A stretch of 64,000 nucleotides of DNA from assembly GCA_937889595.1 (NCBI GenBank), contig CALAOR010000058.1, positions 16,530 through 80,529 of the forward strand, written 5' to 3'. The position numbers were made by a program, and so were the translations under genes. This document shows, one piece after another, positions 43,444 through 51,887 of this stretch (within the stretch, counting starts at the first letter, position 1; each line of letters begins with the position of its first letter). The notes beneath the pieces were generated by a model. That model was not told where the DNA came from, made no database searches, and worked only from the letters and a program-made list of their open reading frames with translations. The DNA is from an uncultured bacterium (GTDB lineage: Bacteria; Oederibacteriota; PGYV01; Palsa-1178).

Positions 43444-45363
43444 ATGGGCGCCATAAAGATAATCCTGAACGGGAAAGATATAGAGGTTGAAAAAGGCAAA
43501 AGAGCCTCCGATATCCTCAAGGAGGCCGGTGTCGACCTTACGGGGGCGCTGGTTGTAAAAGTCGGGGAAAAACTGTTTGACATGGGCGCGCCTTTAAACG
43601 AGGGCGGCGCCATGAAAGTCATCACTTTTAATGACGCGGAAGGCAAACAGGTTTTTTGGCACTCCACATCCCACCTTATGGCCGCGGCGGTTAAGAACTT
43701 ATACCCTGAGACAAAAGTAACCATAGGTCCGTCCATAGACGAGGGTTTTTATTATGATTTTGACAGGGATAAATCGTTTACAGAGGATGATCTGCTTAAA
43801 ATAGAGGAAGAAATGAAAAATATCATAAAGCTCAATCCCGCGCTTAAACGCACCGAGGTAACAAAGGCGGAAGCTGTTAAAATGTTCACTGATATGGGCG
43901 AGAACTACAAGGTTGAGATAATCGAGGGTATTGACGCGCCCACGGTCGGTTTGTACGCCCTGGATAAATTCACTGACCTGTGCCGCGGGCCGCATATCGG
44001 CCTGGTAAAGAAGATCAAAGCTTTTAAGCTGACAAAGATATCAGGCGCATACTGGCGCGCAAATGAAAAAAACAAAATGCTTCAGCGCGTGTACGGGATA
44101 TCTTTTCCCGAGCAGAAAATGCTTGACGATTATTTTACGGTGCAAGAGGAAGCAAAACAGCGCGACCACAGGAAGATCGGGAAGGAACTCGGGCTTTTTT
44201 CCACCCATGAGGAATTCGGGCCCGGGCTGATATACTGGCACCCCAAGGGCGCGATAATCAGGAAAGAGATTGAGGACTTCTGGAGGAACGAGCATTTAAA
44301 ACGCGGATATGACCTGCTGTTTACGCCCCATGTCGCAAAAATCGACCTGTGGAACACCTCGGGACATACTGGTTTTTACAAGGATTCCATGTATCCTTCC
44401 ATGGTTATGGACGAGCAGGAGTATCTTGTAAAACCCATGAACTGCCCGTTTCATATACTTATCTACCAGACATCCATGCGGAGCTACCGCGACCTGCCTT
44501 TGAGATGGGCCGAGTTGGGGACGGTTTACAGGTATGAAAAGTCGGGGACTTTGCACGGACTGATGCGCGTGCGGGGCTTTACCCAGGACGACGCGCACAT
44601 ATTCCTGCGCGAGGACCAGCTGGATGAAGAACTTGACAAACTCATAGAGATCATACATTTCATACTTAAAACTTTCGGATTTGAGGGCTTTGAGGTTTTC
44701 TTAAGCACGCGGCCGAAAGAGTTCATAGGCGAGATAAAAGCCTGGGATATATCGGAAGCGGCTTTAAGGCGCACCCTTGAAAAAGCCGGCTTAAAGTACA
44801 GCGTGGATGAGGGCGGCGGCGCTTTTTACGGGCCCAAGATAGACATAAAAATAAAAGACGCACTGAACAGGACCTGGCAGTGCTCGACCATACAGGTTGA
44901 TTTTAACCTGCCGCAGAGGTTTGACGTTAACTACATAGGCAAAGACGGAAAGGAACAGAGGGTGGTCATGATACACCGCGCCTTGTTCGGTTCGCTTGAA
45001 AGATTTTTCGGGGTTCTCATAGAGCATTACAAAGGAGCTTTCCCGGTCTGGCTCTCCCCTATCCAGACGGCAGTGCTTACACTGACGGACCGCTCCTCGC
45101 AGATAGCGGGCGGCCTGGTTGAAAAACTCAAAGAAGCCGGCATAAGGGCCAAGCTTGATGATGATAACGAGAAAATAGGCGCGAAGATCAGGACTGCGAC
45201 AATGGATAAGATACCGTACATGCTGATAATAGGCGATAAGGAAGTGGAAAACAATACGGTGTCGGTCCGCAAACGCACAGGCGAAGAAACAAAGGACGTT
45301 AAGCTGGAGGATTTTATAGCCATGGTGAAGGGGAAGATCGCGTCGAAGGACCTGAGTATATAA
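43444..45363 (+). CDS. thrS: Threonyl-tRNA synthetase
   Basis: 639 residues, class II. N-terminal TGS domain (1-60), editing domain with HSTSHLMAAAVK and the SAD domain, catalytic core with motif 2 RYEKSGTLHGLMRVRGFTQDDAHIF and zinc Cys in MNCPFHILIY, motif 3 HRALFGSLERFFGVLIEH, and the anticodon-binding domain (about 540-639). Full length. GGGAGATAAC precedes ATG, 17 bases after rex. No T-box leader is possible in so short a gap. Confidence 0.96.
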   Translation: MGAIKIILNGKDIEVEKGKRASDILKEAGVDLTGALVVKVGEKLFDMGAPLNEGGAMKVITFNDAEGKQVFWHSTSHLMAAAVKNLYPETKVTIGPSIDEGFYYDFDRDKSFTEDDLLKIEEEMKNIIKLNPALKRTEVTKAEAVKMFTDMGENYKVEIIEGIDAPTVGLYALDKFTDLCRGPHIGLVKKIKAFKLTKISGAYWRANEKNKMLQRVYGISFPEQKMLDDYFTVQEEAKQRDHRKIGKELGLFSTHEEFGPGLIYWHPKGAIIRKEIEDFWRNEHLKRGYDLLFTPHVAKIDLWNTSGHTGFYKDSMYPSMVMDEQEYLVKPMNCPFHILIYQTSMRSYRDLPLRWAELGTVYRYEKSGTLHGLMRVRGFTQDDAHIFLREDQLDEELDKLIEIIHFILKTFGFEGFEVFLSTRPKEFIGEIKAWDISEAALRRTLEKAGLKYSVDEGGGAFYGPKIDIKIKDALNRTWQCSTIQVDFNLPQRFDVNYIGKDGKEQRVVMIHRALFGSLERFFGVLIEHYKGAFPVWLSPIQTAVLTLTDRSSQIAGGLVEKLKEAGIRAKLDDDNEKIGAKIRTATMDKIPYMLIIGDKEVENNTVSVRKRTGEETKDVKLEDFIAMVKGKIASKDLSI

Positions 45364-45400
45364 ACGGAATCCGCGATCCAAAATATCGGAAAGGAACATT

Positions 45401-46747
45401 TTGGCAAAAACAAAGACCTTATTCAGCTGTTCAAACTGCGGCGCGTCGTCGCCCAAATGGCTGGGTCGCTGCCCGGTATGCAGTGAGTTTAACACATACA
45501 TCGAAGAAACCGTAATTGAGAGGAAAAAGTCCGGTGAATACCGAGGTTTTGACGAGACTAGGATGAGCGCGCTTGCCGACATAAACGTAAAGAACGAACA
45601 GCGCATTAAAACCGGCATGGAAGAGATCGACCGTGTATTTGGCGGCGGCATTGTCAAAGGTTCTCTTGTTTTGATGGGCGGGGAACCGGGCGTGGGGAAA
45701 TCCACGCTGGCGCTCTCCATAGCCGATAAAGTGGCTCTGGCCGGGAATAAGGTCATGTATTTTTCCGGTGAAGAGTCTTTGGAGCAGATAAAGCTGCGGG
45801 CCGACAGGACGGGCGTTAAGGCCGAAAAGCTCATACTTGTGGTCGAGACAGGCATAGAAAAGATAACTTCGATCATGGAAAAGGAAAAGCCGGCCCTTGC
45901 GGTCATAGATTCCATACAGACCACTTTCAAGGAGGACCTGGATTCGGTCGCGGGCAGCGTAAACCAGGTAAAGGAAAGCTGCGCCCAGCTCATGTACGCG
46001 GCAAAGAAAAGCGGCATTCCCATAATAATCATAGGCCACGTGACAAAGGACGGGAACATAGCGGGGCCCAAGATGCTGGAACATATGGTTGACGCGGTCA
46101 TGTATTTTGAAGCGGAAAAATATTACCAGTTTAAGATACTCAGGGCCGTGAAGAACAGGTTCGGTTCCACCAATGAGATAGGGATATTTGAAATGACGAA
46201 CGAAGGCATAAAGGAAGTAAAAAGCCCTTCAAAGATGCTCCTGGACAGCTTAAAAGACAATAAGGTCGGGTCAAGCATAGTGACGGTCATGGAAGGCACG
46301 AGGCCGCTGCTGCTTGAGATACAGGCGTTAACGGCAAGGCGCAACTACGGCATACCGCAGAGGACCGTGACAGGCATAGATTACAACAGGTTCCTGATAG
46401 TCCTTGCCATACTTGAAAAGAAACTGGAACTGCACCTGGAAAACCAGGATATATTCATAAATGTGGCGGGCGGCATTAAAATAATGGAAACAGCCTGCGA
46501 CCTGGGCGTCGCTGCCGCGATTTATTCAAGCTACAAGGAAAGCCCTGTGTCGACCAAAATGGCGTACATAGGCGAACTGGGCCTGGACGGCGAAGTAAGG
46601 CCCGTCCAGTTCATAGACCAGCGTGTCATGGAAGCCGAAAGGCTGGGTTTTACCGCGTGCGTAATACCGGCAAGGAGCGCGGCTGTCAAGACAACCATGG
46701 AAGTGGTGAAAATAGGCAACGTAAGCGAACTGAAGAAGTTGATATAA
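45401..46747 (+). CDS. radA: DNA repair protein RadA
   Basis: 448 residues, TTG start with AAGGAAC upstream. C4 zinc finger FSCSNCGASSPKWLGRCPVCSEFNT, RecA-like ATPase with Walker A GGEPGVGKST, RadA-specific KNRFG (VKNRFGSTNEIG) and a Lon-like C-terminal domain (GGIKIMETACDLGVAAAIYSS). Promotes branch migration in recombinational repair. Lies 37 bases downstream of thrS. Confidence 0.95.
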   Translation: MAKTKTLFSCSNCGASSPKWLGRCPVCSEFNTYIEETVIERKKSGEYRGFDETRMSALADINVKNEQRIKTGMEEIDRVFGGGIVKGSLVLMGGEPGVGKSTLALSIADKVALAGNKVMYFSGEESLEQIKLRADRTGVKAEKLILVVETGIEKITSIMEKEKPALAVIDSIQTTFKEDLDSVAGSVNQVKESCAQLMYAAKKSGIPIIIIGHVTKDGNIAGPKMLEHMVDAVMYFEAEKYYQFKILRAVKNRFGSTNEIGIFEMTNEGIKEVKSPSKMLLDSLKDNKVGSSIVTVMEGTRPLLLEIQALTARRNYGIPQRTVTGIDYNRFLIVLAILEKKLELHLENQDIFINVAGGIKIMETACDLGVAAAIYSSYKESPVSTKMAYIGELGLDGEVRPVQFIDQRVMEAERLGFTACVIPARSAAVKTTMEVVKIGNVSELKKLI

Positions 46748-46829
46748 TTTTAGGAAGCGTTGTCATTGTTTGCAATGATGACAGTATCATTCAAGGAATC
46801 AAATAAACTATAAAAGGAGGTGAAAACAA

Positions 46830-47621
46830 ATGACAAATGCAACAATGTTAGCATCTGTAGTATCATCGGTGTTAGCCGTTATTTTCTTAATAATTATCAT
46901 AGCCCAGTTCATAATTTATAACGGGAAAATTAAGAAAATGAACCTGTCAAAGAAGCTGGTAGACACCAGCGTCATCATTGACGGCAGGATTAACGACATC
47001 TGTGAATCAGGTTTCATGGAAGGACAGCTCATAGTGCCGCGCTTTGTACTGCAGGAACTGCAGTTCATAGCCGACTCATCCGACCACATGAAAAGGAACA
47101 AAGGAAGAAGGGGCCTGGACCTCTTAAACGCCCTGAAAAAGAATCCCGGGATCTCCATCGAGATCATGGACAGGGATTATAAGGAAATCAGGGCCGTGGA
47201 CGAGAAGCTCGTGGCCATGGCAAAGGACCTCGGCGCTAAAATACTGACTAATGATTTTAACCTTAATAAGATCGCCGAGATACAGGGAGTAAAGGTTTTA
47301 AACATCAATGACCTTTCCAACTCCATCAAGCCGACCTTTCTTCCGGGAGAGAGCATCTCCGTCAAGATCGTCAAGGAAGGAAAGGAAAAAGAGCAGGGGA
47401 TCGCCTACTTAAACGACGGGACCATGATAGTGGTGGACGGGGCCAGGAAGATGATGAACAAAAAGGTTGAAATAATCGTGACCAATGTGCTGCAGACGGA
47501 CGCGGGCAGGATGATATTCGCGAGGTTTGAGGCGAACGGCAAGGATTATAACAACGAGCAAAGGAACGAGAACAGAAGGGACCCGAGGCACGATAATAAC
47601 AGGAGAGACAACAGGAGATGA
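46830..47621 (+). CDS. PIN-TRAM domain membrane protein (YacL-like), shortened N-terminus
   Basis: 263 residues. One membrane helix (about 6-30), in contrast to the several N-terminal helices of typical YacL proteins. Residues 38-170 are a PIN nuclease fold with acidic residues in LVDTSVIIDGRINDICESGF, LDLLNAL and LTNDFNLNKIA. Residues 175-240 are a TRAM domain (LPGESISVKIVKEGKEKEQGIAYLNDG). Residues 245-263 are an Asn/Arg-rich tail (NENRRDPRHDNNRRDNRR). Presumed RNA-directed ribonuclease; the target is unknown. AAAGGAGGTG precedes ATG. Linked to radA and ispD as in many genomes, overlapping ispD by four bases. A TCATTG/CAATGA hairpin (about 46760-46777) lies ahead. Confidence 0.85.
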   Translation: MTNATMLASVVSSVLAVIFLIIIIAQFIIYNGKIKKMNLSKKLVDTSVIIDGRINDICESGFMEGQLIVPRFVLQELQFIADSSDHMKRNKGRRGLDLLNALKKNPGISIEIMDRDYKEIRAVDEKLVAMAKDLGAKILTNDFNLNKIAEIQGVKVLNINDLSNSIKPTFLPGESISVKIVKEGKEKEQGIAYLNDGTMIVVDGARKMMNKKVEIIVTNVLQTDAGRMIFARFEANGKDYNNEQRNENRRDPRHDNNRRDNRR

Positions 47622-48283
47622 AGAACGCAGTTATAGTCGCAGCCGCCGGCAAAGGCAAAAGGTTCAAGAACAAACTGCCGAAACAGTATGTGAAGGTTAA
47701 CGGCAGGGAAATACTGGCTTTGAGCTTGGACAACTTTGAAAAAACCCCGCAGATAGACGCAGTGGTGCTGGTGGTGTCGCCTGATTACGCGGTTTACGCG
47801 CGCAGGATGACGGTTAAGTACGGCTATAAGAAGATTATAGGCATTATAAACGGAGGGGCTGAGCGTTTCCGCTCCGTTTATAATGCCGTAATATTCCTTA
47901 AGGATTTCATGCCTGAGAACGTACTGATACACGACGGCGCAAGGCCAAAAGCCGGCGCGGCCCTGATCAGGAAGATCTTAACGGCGTTGAAAAAGGAAAA
48001 GGCGGTAATACCGGTAAACAGGATATTCGCGACGGTAAAGCAGGTGAAAGGCGGATATATAGAAAAAACCATAGACAGGAACACACTGAGAACGGCCCAC
48101 ACGCCGCAGGGTTTTAAGTACAAAGAACTGCTGAAATTATACGCGTTAAGCAGCCTGAAATCCCAAAAGCCAACTGATGAAGCATCGGTTTTTGAGGCCG
48201 CGGGGATTAAGGTGAAGATAATCGAGGATGAGGAAGAAAACGTTAAGGTAACGGTAAGGCGGGATATTAACAGAATAACATAA
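47618..48283 (+). CDS. ispD: 2-C-methyl-D-erythritol 4-phosphate cytidylyltransferase
   Basis: 221 residues. MEP pathway step 3. N-terminal nucleotide-binding motif VAAAGKGKRFKNKLPKQYV, IHDGARP (about 109-115) and TDEASVFEAAG are diagnostic. Isolated rather than fused to IspF. Overlaps the PIN-TRAM gene by four bases; ispF follows 147 bases later after an AT-rich repeat. Confidence 0.95.
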   Translation: MKNAVIVAAAGKGKRFKNKLPKQYVKVNGREILALSLDNFEKTPQIDAVVLVVSPDYAVYARRMTVKYGYKKIIGIINGGAERFRSVYNAVIFLKDFMPENVLIHDGARPKAGAALIRKILTALKKEKAVIPVNRIFATVKQVKGGYIEKTIDRNTLRTAHTPQGFKYKELLKLYALSSLKSQKPTDEASVFEAAGIKVKIIEDEEENVKVTVRRDINRIT

Positions 48284-48298
48284 GGTTGCGTTATTAAA

Positions 48299-48418
48299 AT
48301 TACTAATTACAAATTACTAATTACTAATTAAGGCAAACAATAAGCGCAATGCAGTTATTTTGGGTTTAATTAGTAATTAGTAATTTGTCATTAGTAATTT
48401 GTAATTAGTAATTGCCTA
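48299..48418 (+). repeat. AT-rich inverted repeat element, copy 2
   Basis: Left arm of AATTAC/ACTAATT blocks (48299-48333, ending TAAGGC), a core, then GCAGTTATTTTGGGTTTAAT and a right arm of TTAGTAATT blocks (about 48367-48412) ending GCCTAA. It matches copy 1 at 14931 in order, core and end, and again stops directly before an AAAGGAG ribosome site. No gene is present in 48284-48430. Confidence 0.88.
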
Positions 48419-48430
48419 AAAGGAGTTCTT

Positions 48431-48901
48431 ATGCGTATCGGGATCGGCTACGATGTTCACCGTCTTGTTAAAGGCAGGAAACTGTACCTCGGCGGCGTTG
48501 AGTTTGAAGACGCGGTATTTGGTTTAGAGGGCCACTCTGACGCGGATGTGCTCATTCACGCCATTATGGACGCCATGCTCGGCGCGGCCGGATTTAATGA
48601 TATCGGGTATTATTTTTCGGACAAAGATGAAAAATACCGCGGCATAAGGTCAACGGAACTTTTAAAACAGGTCTCAATCCTTATAAAGAACGCGGGTTAT
48701 TCGGTTGAAAATATTGACTCAATAGTAGTCGCCGAGTACCCCAGGGTTGCCCCGAAGATAGATGAGATAAAGCAAACTCTGGCAACAGCCCTTGGAATTA
48801 ACGTAAAGCAGGTAGGAGTAAAAGCAACAACAGAGGAAGGCCTGGGTTTTACGGGAAGAAAAGAAGGAATAGCGGCACACGCGGTTGTGTTGTTGAAGTA
48901 A
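48431..48901 (+). CDS. ispF: 2-C-methyl-D-erythritol 2,4-cyclodiphosphate synthase
   Basis: 156 residues. MEP pathway step 5, trimeric zinc enzyme. Metal-binding DVH in RIGIGYDVHRL (Asp8, His10), SDADVLIHAIMDAMLGAAGFNDIG and KATTEEGLGFTGRKEGI are diagnostic. With ispD and ispH this supports the MEP route in this organism. The ribosome site AAAGGAG lies just after the AT-rich repeat. Confidence 0.95.
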   Translation: MRIGIGYDVHRLVKGRKLYLGGVEFEDAVFGLEGHSDADVLIHAIMDAMLGAAGFNDIGYYFSDKDEKYRGIRSTELLKQVSILIKNAGYSVENIDSIVVAEYPRVAPKIDEIKQTLATALGINVKQVGVKATTEEGLGFTGRKEGIAAHAVVLLK

Positions 48902-48926
48902 AATGTTCTGAATTTTTCAATGATCT

Positions 48927-49012
48927 TGTAGAGAGGGAGCTTGCCCCCTCTCACCTGTGAAGGGCGCCAGACAAGGGCCCGCAATTGAGAGGGAGCAAGC
49001 CCCCTCTCTACA
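48927..49012 (+). repeat. Paired palindromic element before cysS
   Basis: Units at 48927-48953 (TGTAGAGAGGGAGCTTGC then CCCCTCTCA) and 48986-49012 (TGAGAGGGAGCAAGCC then CCCTCTCTACA) are inverted with respect to each other with two mismatches. Each can also fold on itself (GAGAGGG with CCCTCTC). The unit has the same 27-base length and TGTAGAG/CTCA ends as that at 10473, with compensating changes in the stem. No gene is present in 48902-49036. Confidence 0.88.
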
Positions 49013-49036
49013 GGAATACCAAACAAAGGATAAAAC

Positions 49037-50419
49037 ATGAGGCTTTACAACACGTTATCACAGAAAATAGAGGAGTTCGTCCCTGTCACCCCCGGCGAGG
49101 TTAAGATATACGCCTGCGGGCCCACTGTTTATAATTATTTCCACATAGGCAATTCCAGGGTGTTTACGCTTTTTGACACTTTGAGGAGTTATTTTAAATA
49201 CCGCGGTTATAAAGTCACGTTTGTGCAGAACATAACCGACATTGATGACAAAATCATTAACAAGGCAAAAGACGAGGGCGTTTTATGGAGCGATGTGGCA
49301 AAAAAGTACACTGACGCTTATATCGAAGACATAAAAAAAATGAACATTGACCTGCCCGACGTCAGTCCAAAAGCCACGGAAGAAATACCTAAGATGCTGG
49401 AACTCATAAAAAAACTCGTTGATGAAGGCACTGCATATGCTTCAAAGAACGGCGTGTACTTCTCGGTGGATAAGTTCCCTGCGTACGGCGAGCTGTCCCA
49501 CCAGGACATGGATGAGCTCAAGGAAGGCGCGAGGGTGGAGGTTGACGATGAAAAGAAGAACGGCCTTGATTTCGCGCTCTGGAAATTCTCAAAGCCCGGG
49601 GAACCGTCGTGGGAGAGTCCATGGGGGGCAGGCAGGCCCGGCTGGCATATAGAGTGCTCGGCCATGTCCTCCAAATATTTAAGCGACACTTTTGACATAC
49701 ACGGCGGCGGGGCGGACCTGGTATTCCCGCACCATGAGAACGAGCGCGCCCAGTCAGAGGCGGCAAACCACGTGAAGTTCGTGAATTACTGGATGCATGT
49801 CGGGTATATGAACATAAGCGGCGAGAAAATGTCCAAGTCAAAAGGGAACTTTGTTTTTGTCAGGGATATCATTGCCGACTTTCCGGCTGAAGTGATAAGG
49901 ATGTTCAACCTGTCCGCGCACTACCGCGGGCCGATTGACTTTTCCAGGGAAAATATAGAAGCGGTCAAAAAAGGCTATACTGAAATCAGCTATACATTGC
50001 AGAGGCTGGCGCAGATCGAAGGTGTTTTGGACAATAAAAAAAGCCCGTATATCGCGTCTTTTACAGTGGCCCTGGATGAGGATTTTAATACGGCAAAAGC
50101 GCTCGGTATTATTTATGAAGCGGTAAACGACGCCAAAAATCTGATACTTGGAAAGAAAGTGGATAAGTATGAAGGCGATATAAAAGCAAACCTGAAGATG
50201 CTGGAATCGGATATCAGGGAAATGACCGGGGTACTGAAAATACAGCCGAAGTTTGAGCCGCCCGCGAAAGAAGCGGTCGAGCTGGTAAAACAGATAGAAA
50301 AAATGCGCGCAGAAAAACAGTATGAAAAGGCGGATGCCCTGAAAAAACAGGCAAGCCAACTCGGCTACATACTGGAATTCACCAAAACAGGCACATTCAT
50401 CATAAAGGAGCTTAAATAA
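49037..50419 (+). CDS. cysS: Cysteinyl-tRNA synthetase
   Basis: 460 residues, class I. ACGPTVYNYFHIGNSRVF contains the HIGH-type site (HIGN) and zinc Cys; KMSKSKGN is intact (EKMSKSKGNFV); the zinc site continues with GWHIECSAM and FPHHENERAQSEA. C-terminal DALR-like anticodon region is present. ATG follows AAAGGAT. Two bases from rlmB. Confidence 0.96.
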   Translation: MRLYNTLSQKIEEFVPVTPGEVKIYACGPTVYNYFHIGNSRVFTLFDTLRSYFKYRGYKVTFVQNITDIDDKIINKAKDEGVLWSDVAKKYTDAYIEDIKKMNIDLPDVSPKATEEIPKMLELIKKLVDEGTAYASKNGVYFSVDKFPAYGELSHQDMDELKEGARVEVDDEKKNGLDFALWKFSKPGEPSWESPWGAGRPGWHIECSAMSSKYLSDTFDIHGGGADLVFPHHENERAQSEAANHVKFVNYWMHVGYMNISGEKMSKSKGNFVFVRDIIADFPAEVIRMFNLSAHYRGPIDFSRENIEAVKKGYTEISYTLQRLAQIEGVLDNKKSPYIASFTVALDEDFNTAKALGIIYEAVNDAKNLILGKKVDKYEGDIKANLKMLESDIREMTGVLKIQPKFEPPAKEAVELVKQIEKMRAEKQYEKADALKKQASQLGYILEFTKTGTFIIKELK

Positions 50420-50420
50420 A

Positions 50421-51155
50421 TTGTTCATATACGGCAGGAACGTCATCCGCGAGGTATTAACCGGCGGGAAAAGGGAAATAAAGGAAATACACATGATAGA
50501 CAAAATAAAAGACGCGGGCGATATATTGACGGCCGCAAAAGCCAAAAACGTAAGGGTGATATTTGAATCCCGCGACAAACTGGACAAATTTACGGGTACG
50601 GACAAAAACCAGGGAATAGCCGCGATCATAGACGATGTGAAAACAGTGACCCTGGAAGAGTTTTTGTGCACGCACAATGACACCGGCATTACGATAGCGG
50701 TATTGGACGAAATTGAGGACCCGCATAATTTAGGGGCAATAATCAGGAGCTGCGAAGTATTGGGAGTTGCCGGCATCATAGTGCCGACAAGAAGGACCGC
50801 GCCGATCAATGACACGGTATTTAAGACCTCAAGCGGCGCCGTGGATATGATAGACATCATAGAAGTTGTCAACATAAACCAGGCGCTTGAAGTTTTAAAG
50901 AAAAATGGATTCTGGATATACGGTATGGACATGGAGGGCGAAAAGTTCCTGGACGAAATAGCCTTTGACAAAAAAACCGCGATAGTGCTGGGCAACGAAG
51001 GCAAGGGAATGAGGCCGTTGGTCAGGAAGAACTGCGATTTTCTGGTAAAAATCAGGCAGGCAGGCAAACTGGACAGCCTGAACGTCTCCAACGCCGCAGC
51101 CATAGTGTTTTACCAGGCCATGCTGCAGAACACGAAGGATAAAAATCCAAAATAA
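50421..51155 (+). CDS. rlmB: 23S rRNA (guanosine-2'-O)-methyltransferase RlmB (TrmH family)
   Basis: 244 residues, TTG start at 50421, giving the usual N-terminus FIYGRNVIREVL; the site AAAGGAG is 10 bases upstream. N-terminal substrate-binding domain (1-75), then SPOUT knot with DEIEDPHNLGAIIRSCEVLG, PTRRTAPIND, LGNEGKGMRPLV and LNVSNAAAIVFYQA. Methylates G2251 in E. coli; target inferred. The cysS-rlmB pair is common. Confidence 0.92.
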   Translation: MFIYGRNVIREVLTGGKREIKEIHMIDKIKDAGDILTAAKAKNVRVIFESRDKLDKFTGTDKNQGIAAIIDDVKTVTLEEFLCTHNDTGITIAVLDEIEDPHNLGAIIRSCEVLGVAGIIVPTRRTAPINDTVFKTSSGAVDMIDIIEVVNINQALEVLKKNGFWIYGMDMEGEKFLDEIAFDKKTAIVLGNEGKGMRPLVRKNCDFLVKIRQAGKLDSLNVSNAAAIVFYQAMLQNTKDKNPK

Positions 51156-51190
51156 CGTTTATCATCAAGGGCTTTCGGTTGAAATACTAA

Positions 51191-51219
51191 TTGACAATTG
51201 CAGTATATTACGTTATTTT
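51191..51219 (+). promoter_or_regulatory. Promoter upstream of tRNA-Val
   Basis: TTGACA at 51191-51196, 17-base spacer, TATTTT at 51214-51219. A hairpin with U-run follows only about 12 bases after the expected start, see 51238. Confidence 0.5.
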
Positions 51220-51237
51220 GTATACCGTTTCAAATTG

Positions 51238-51275
51238 GCGCTCAAACGTCCATCATTGAGTGCTTTTTGTTTTTT
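51238..51275 (+). terminator. Intrinsic terminator-like hairpin between rlmB and tRNA-Val
   Basis: GCGCTCAA (51238-51245) pairs with TTGAGTGC (51256-51263, one G-U pair), followed by a T-rich tract TTTTTGTTTTTT. It can end the cysS-rlmB transcript, or truncate one from the promoter at 51191. Confidence 0.6.
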
Positions 51276-51316
51276 GGGGACGCTTAAGTCTTTTTGACTA
51301 TTGAGATTTAAAAAAA

Positions 51317-51393
51317 GGGTGCTTAGCTCAGTTGGTTAGAGCATCTGCCTTACACGCAGAGGGTCGGGGGTTCGAGTCCCTCAGCACCCACCA
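51317..51393 (+). tRNA. tRNA-Val (anticodon UAC)
   Basis: 77 bases including an encoded CCA. Acceptor GGGTGCT pairs with AGCACCC, discriminator A; D arm GCTC..GAGC; anticodon stem TCTGC/GCAGA with loop CTTACAC giving UAC; T arm with GTTCGAGTC. All arms form. Confidence 0.97.
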
Positions 51394-51415
51394 TTTTTGC
51401 CTTTGGCAAAAATGG
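51391..51415 (+). terminator. Hairpin starting at the CCA end of tRNA-Val
   Basis: Perfect 11-base arms CCATTTTTGCC and GGCAAAAATGG around TTT. The left arm begins with the tRNA CCA itself. It has no U-run and so is more likely a processing or repeat hairpin than a strong terminator. Confidence 0.6.
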
Positions 51416-51664
51416 AGATAGTAGAGAGTAGAAGGGTGAGAGTAGATAGATCAAAGGACAAATCAAAAGACTGTTCAAAAAAGCCTTGAAATTAGGGACT
51501 GGAAAGTATAATATAGATACGGTTTAGAAACGTTCTTTGGATAGTAACAGTGACTTTCGATTGAATATTCGTTCGAGAATTGAAAATCGAAAATAGAGTT
51601 GTTTGCGTAGAATTGGTCCTGGTGTTGTATTCCACACACCGGGTGCTAATCTGCCGCCCATATT
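51416..51664. other. Gap between tRNA-Val and tRNA-Asp
   Basis: No gene is visible. It starts with a purine-rich stretch made of degenerate GTAGA/GAGAGTAGA blocks (51420-51450) and later has TTTCGATT (51554) and AATCGAAAA with GTTCGAGAATTGAAAATCGA (about 51570-51590), a degenerate copy of one arm of the inverted-repeat element at 34849. Confidence 0.5.
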
Positions 51665-51741
51665 GGGGGTGTAGCTCAGTTGGTTAGAGCGCCTGCCTGT
51701 CACGCAGGAGGTCGCGAGTTCGAGCCTCGTCACTCCCGCCA
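51665..51741 (+). tRNA. tRNA-Asp (anticodon GUC)
   Basis: 77 bases with encoded CCA. Acceptor GGGGGTG pairs with CACTCCC (one G-U), discriminator G; anticodon stem CCTGC/GCAGG with loop CTGTCAC giving GUC; T loop GTTCGAGCC. Confidence 0.97.
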
Positions 51742-51742
51742 T

Positions 51743-51772
51743 AAAAAAAGCCCGCGCAAGCGGGCTTTTTTT
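51743..51772 (+). terminator. Rho-independent terminator after tRNA-Asp
   Basis: AAAAAAAGCCCGC / GCGGGCTTTTTTT with loop GCAA. Both sides carry A/T tracts, so it could work on both strands. Confidence 0.9.
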
Positions 51773-51852
51773 ATGGCCTAGCGCTGACTTCTATATTATT
51801 ATATAAATTTGAAGTCGGCGCGGTCAATTCTCAATTCTGATACCCATCGCTA

Positions 51853-51882
51853 TTGAATCAATACGTTTAATAGTGTTATTAT
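51853..51882 (+). promoter_or_regulatory. Promoter abutting the pseudouridine synthase start
   Basis: TTGAAT at 51853-51858, 18-base spacer, TATTAT at 51877-51882. The expected start of transcription, about 6-7 bases on, coincides with ATG 51888, and no Shine-Dalgarno is seen upstream of that ATG. The mRNA may be leaderless. Confidence 0.5.
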
Positions 51883-51887
51883 GTACC

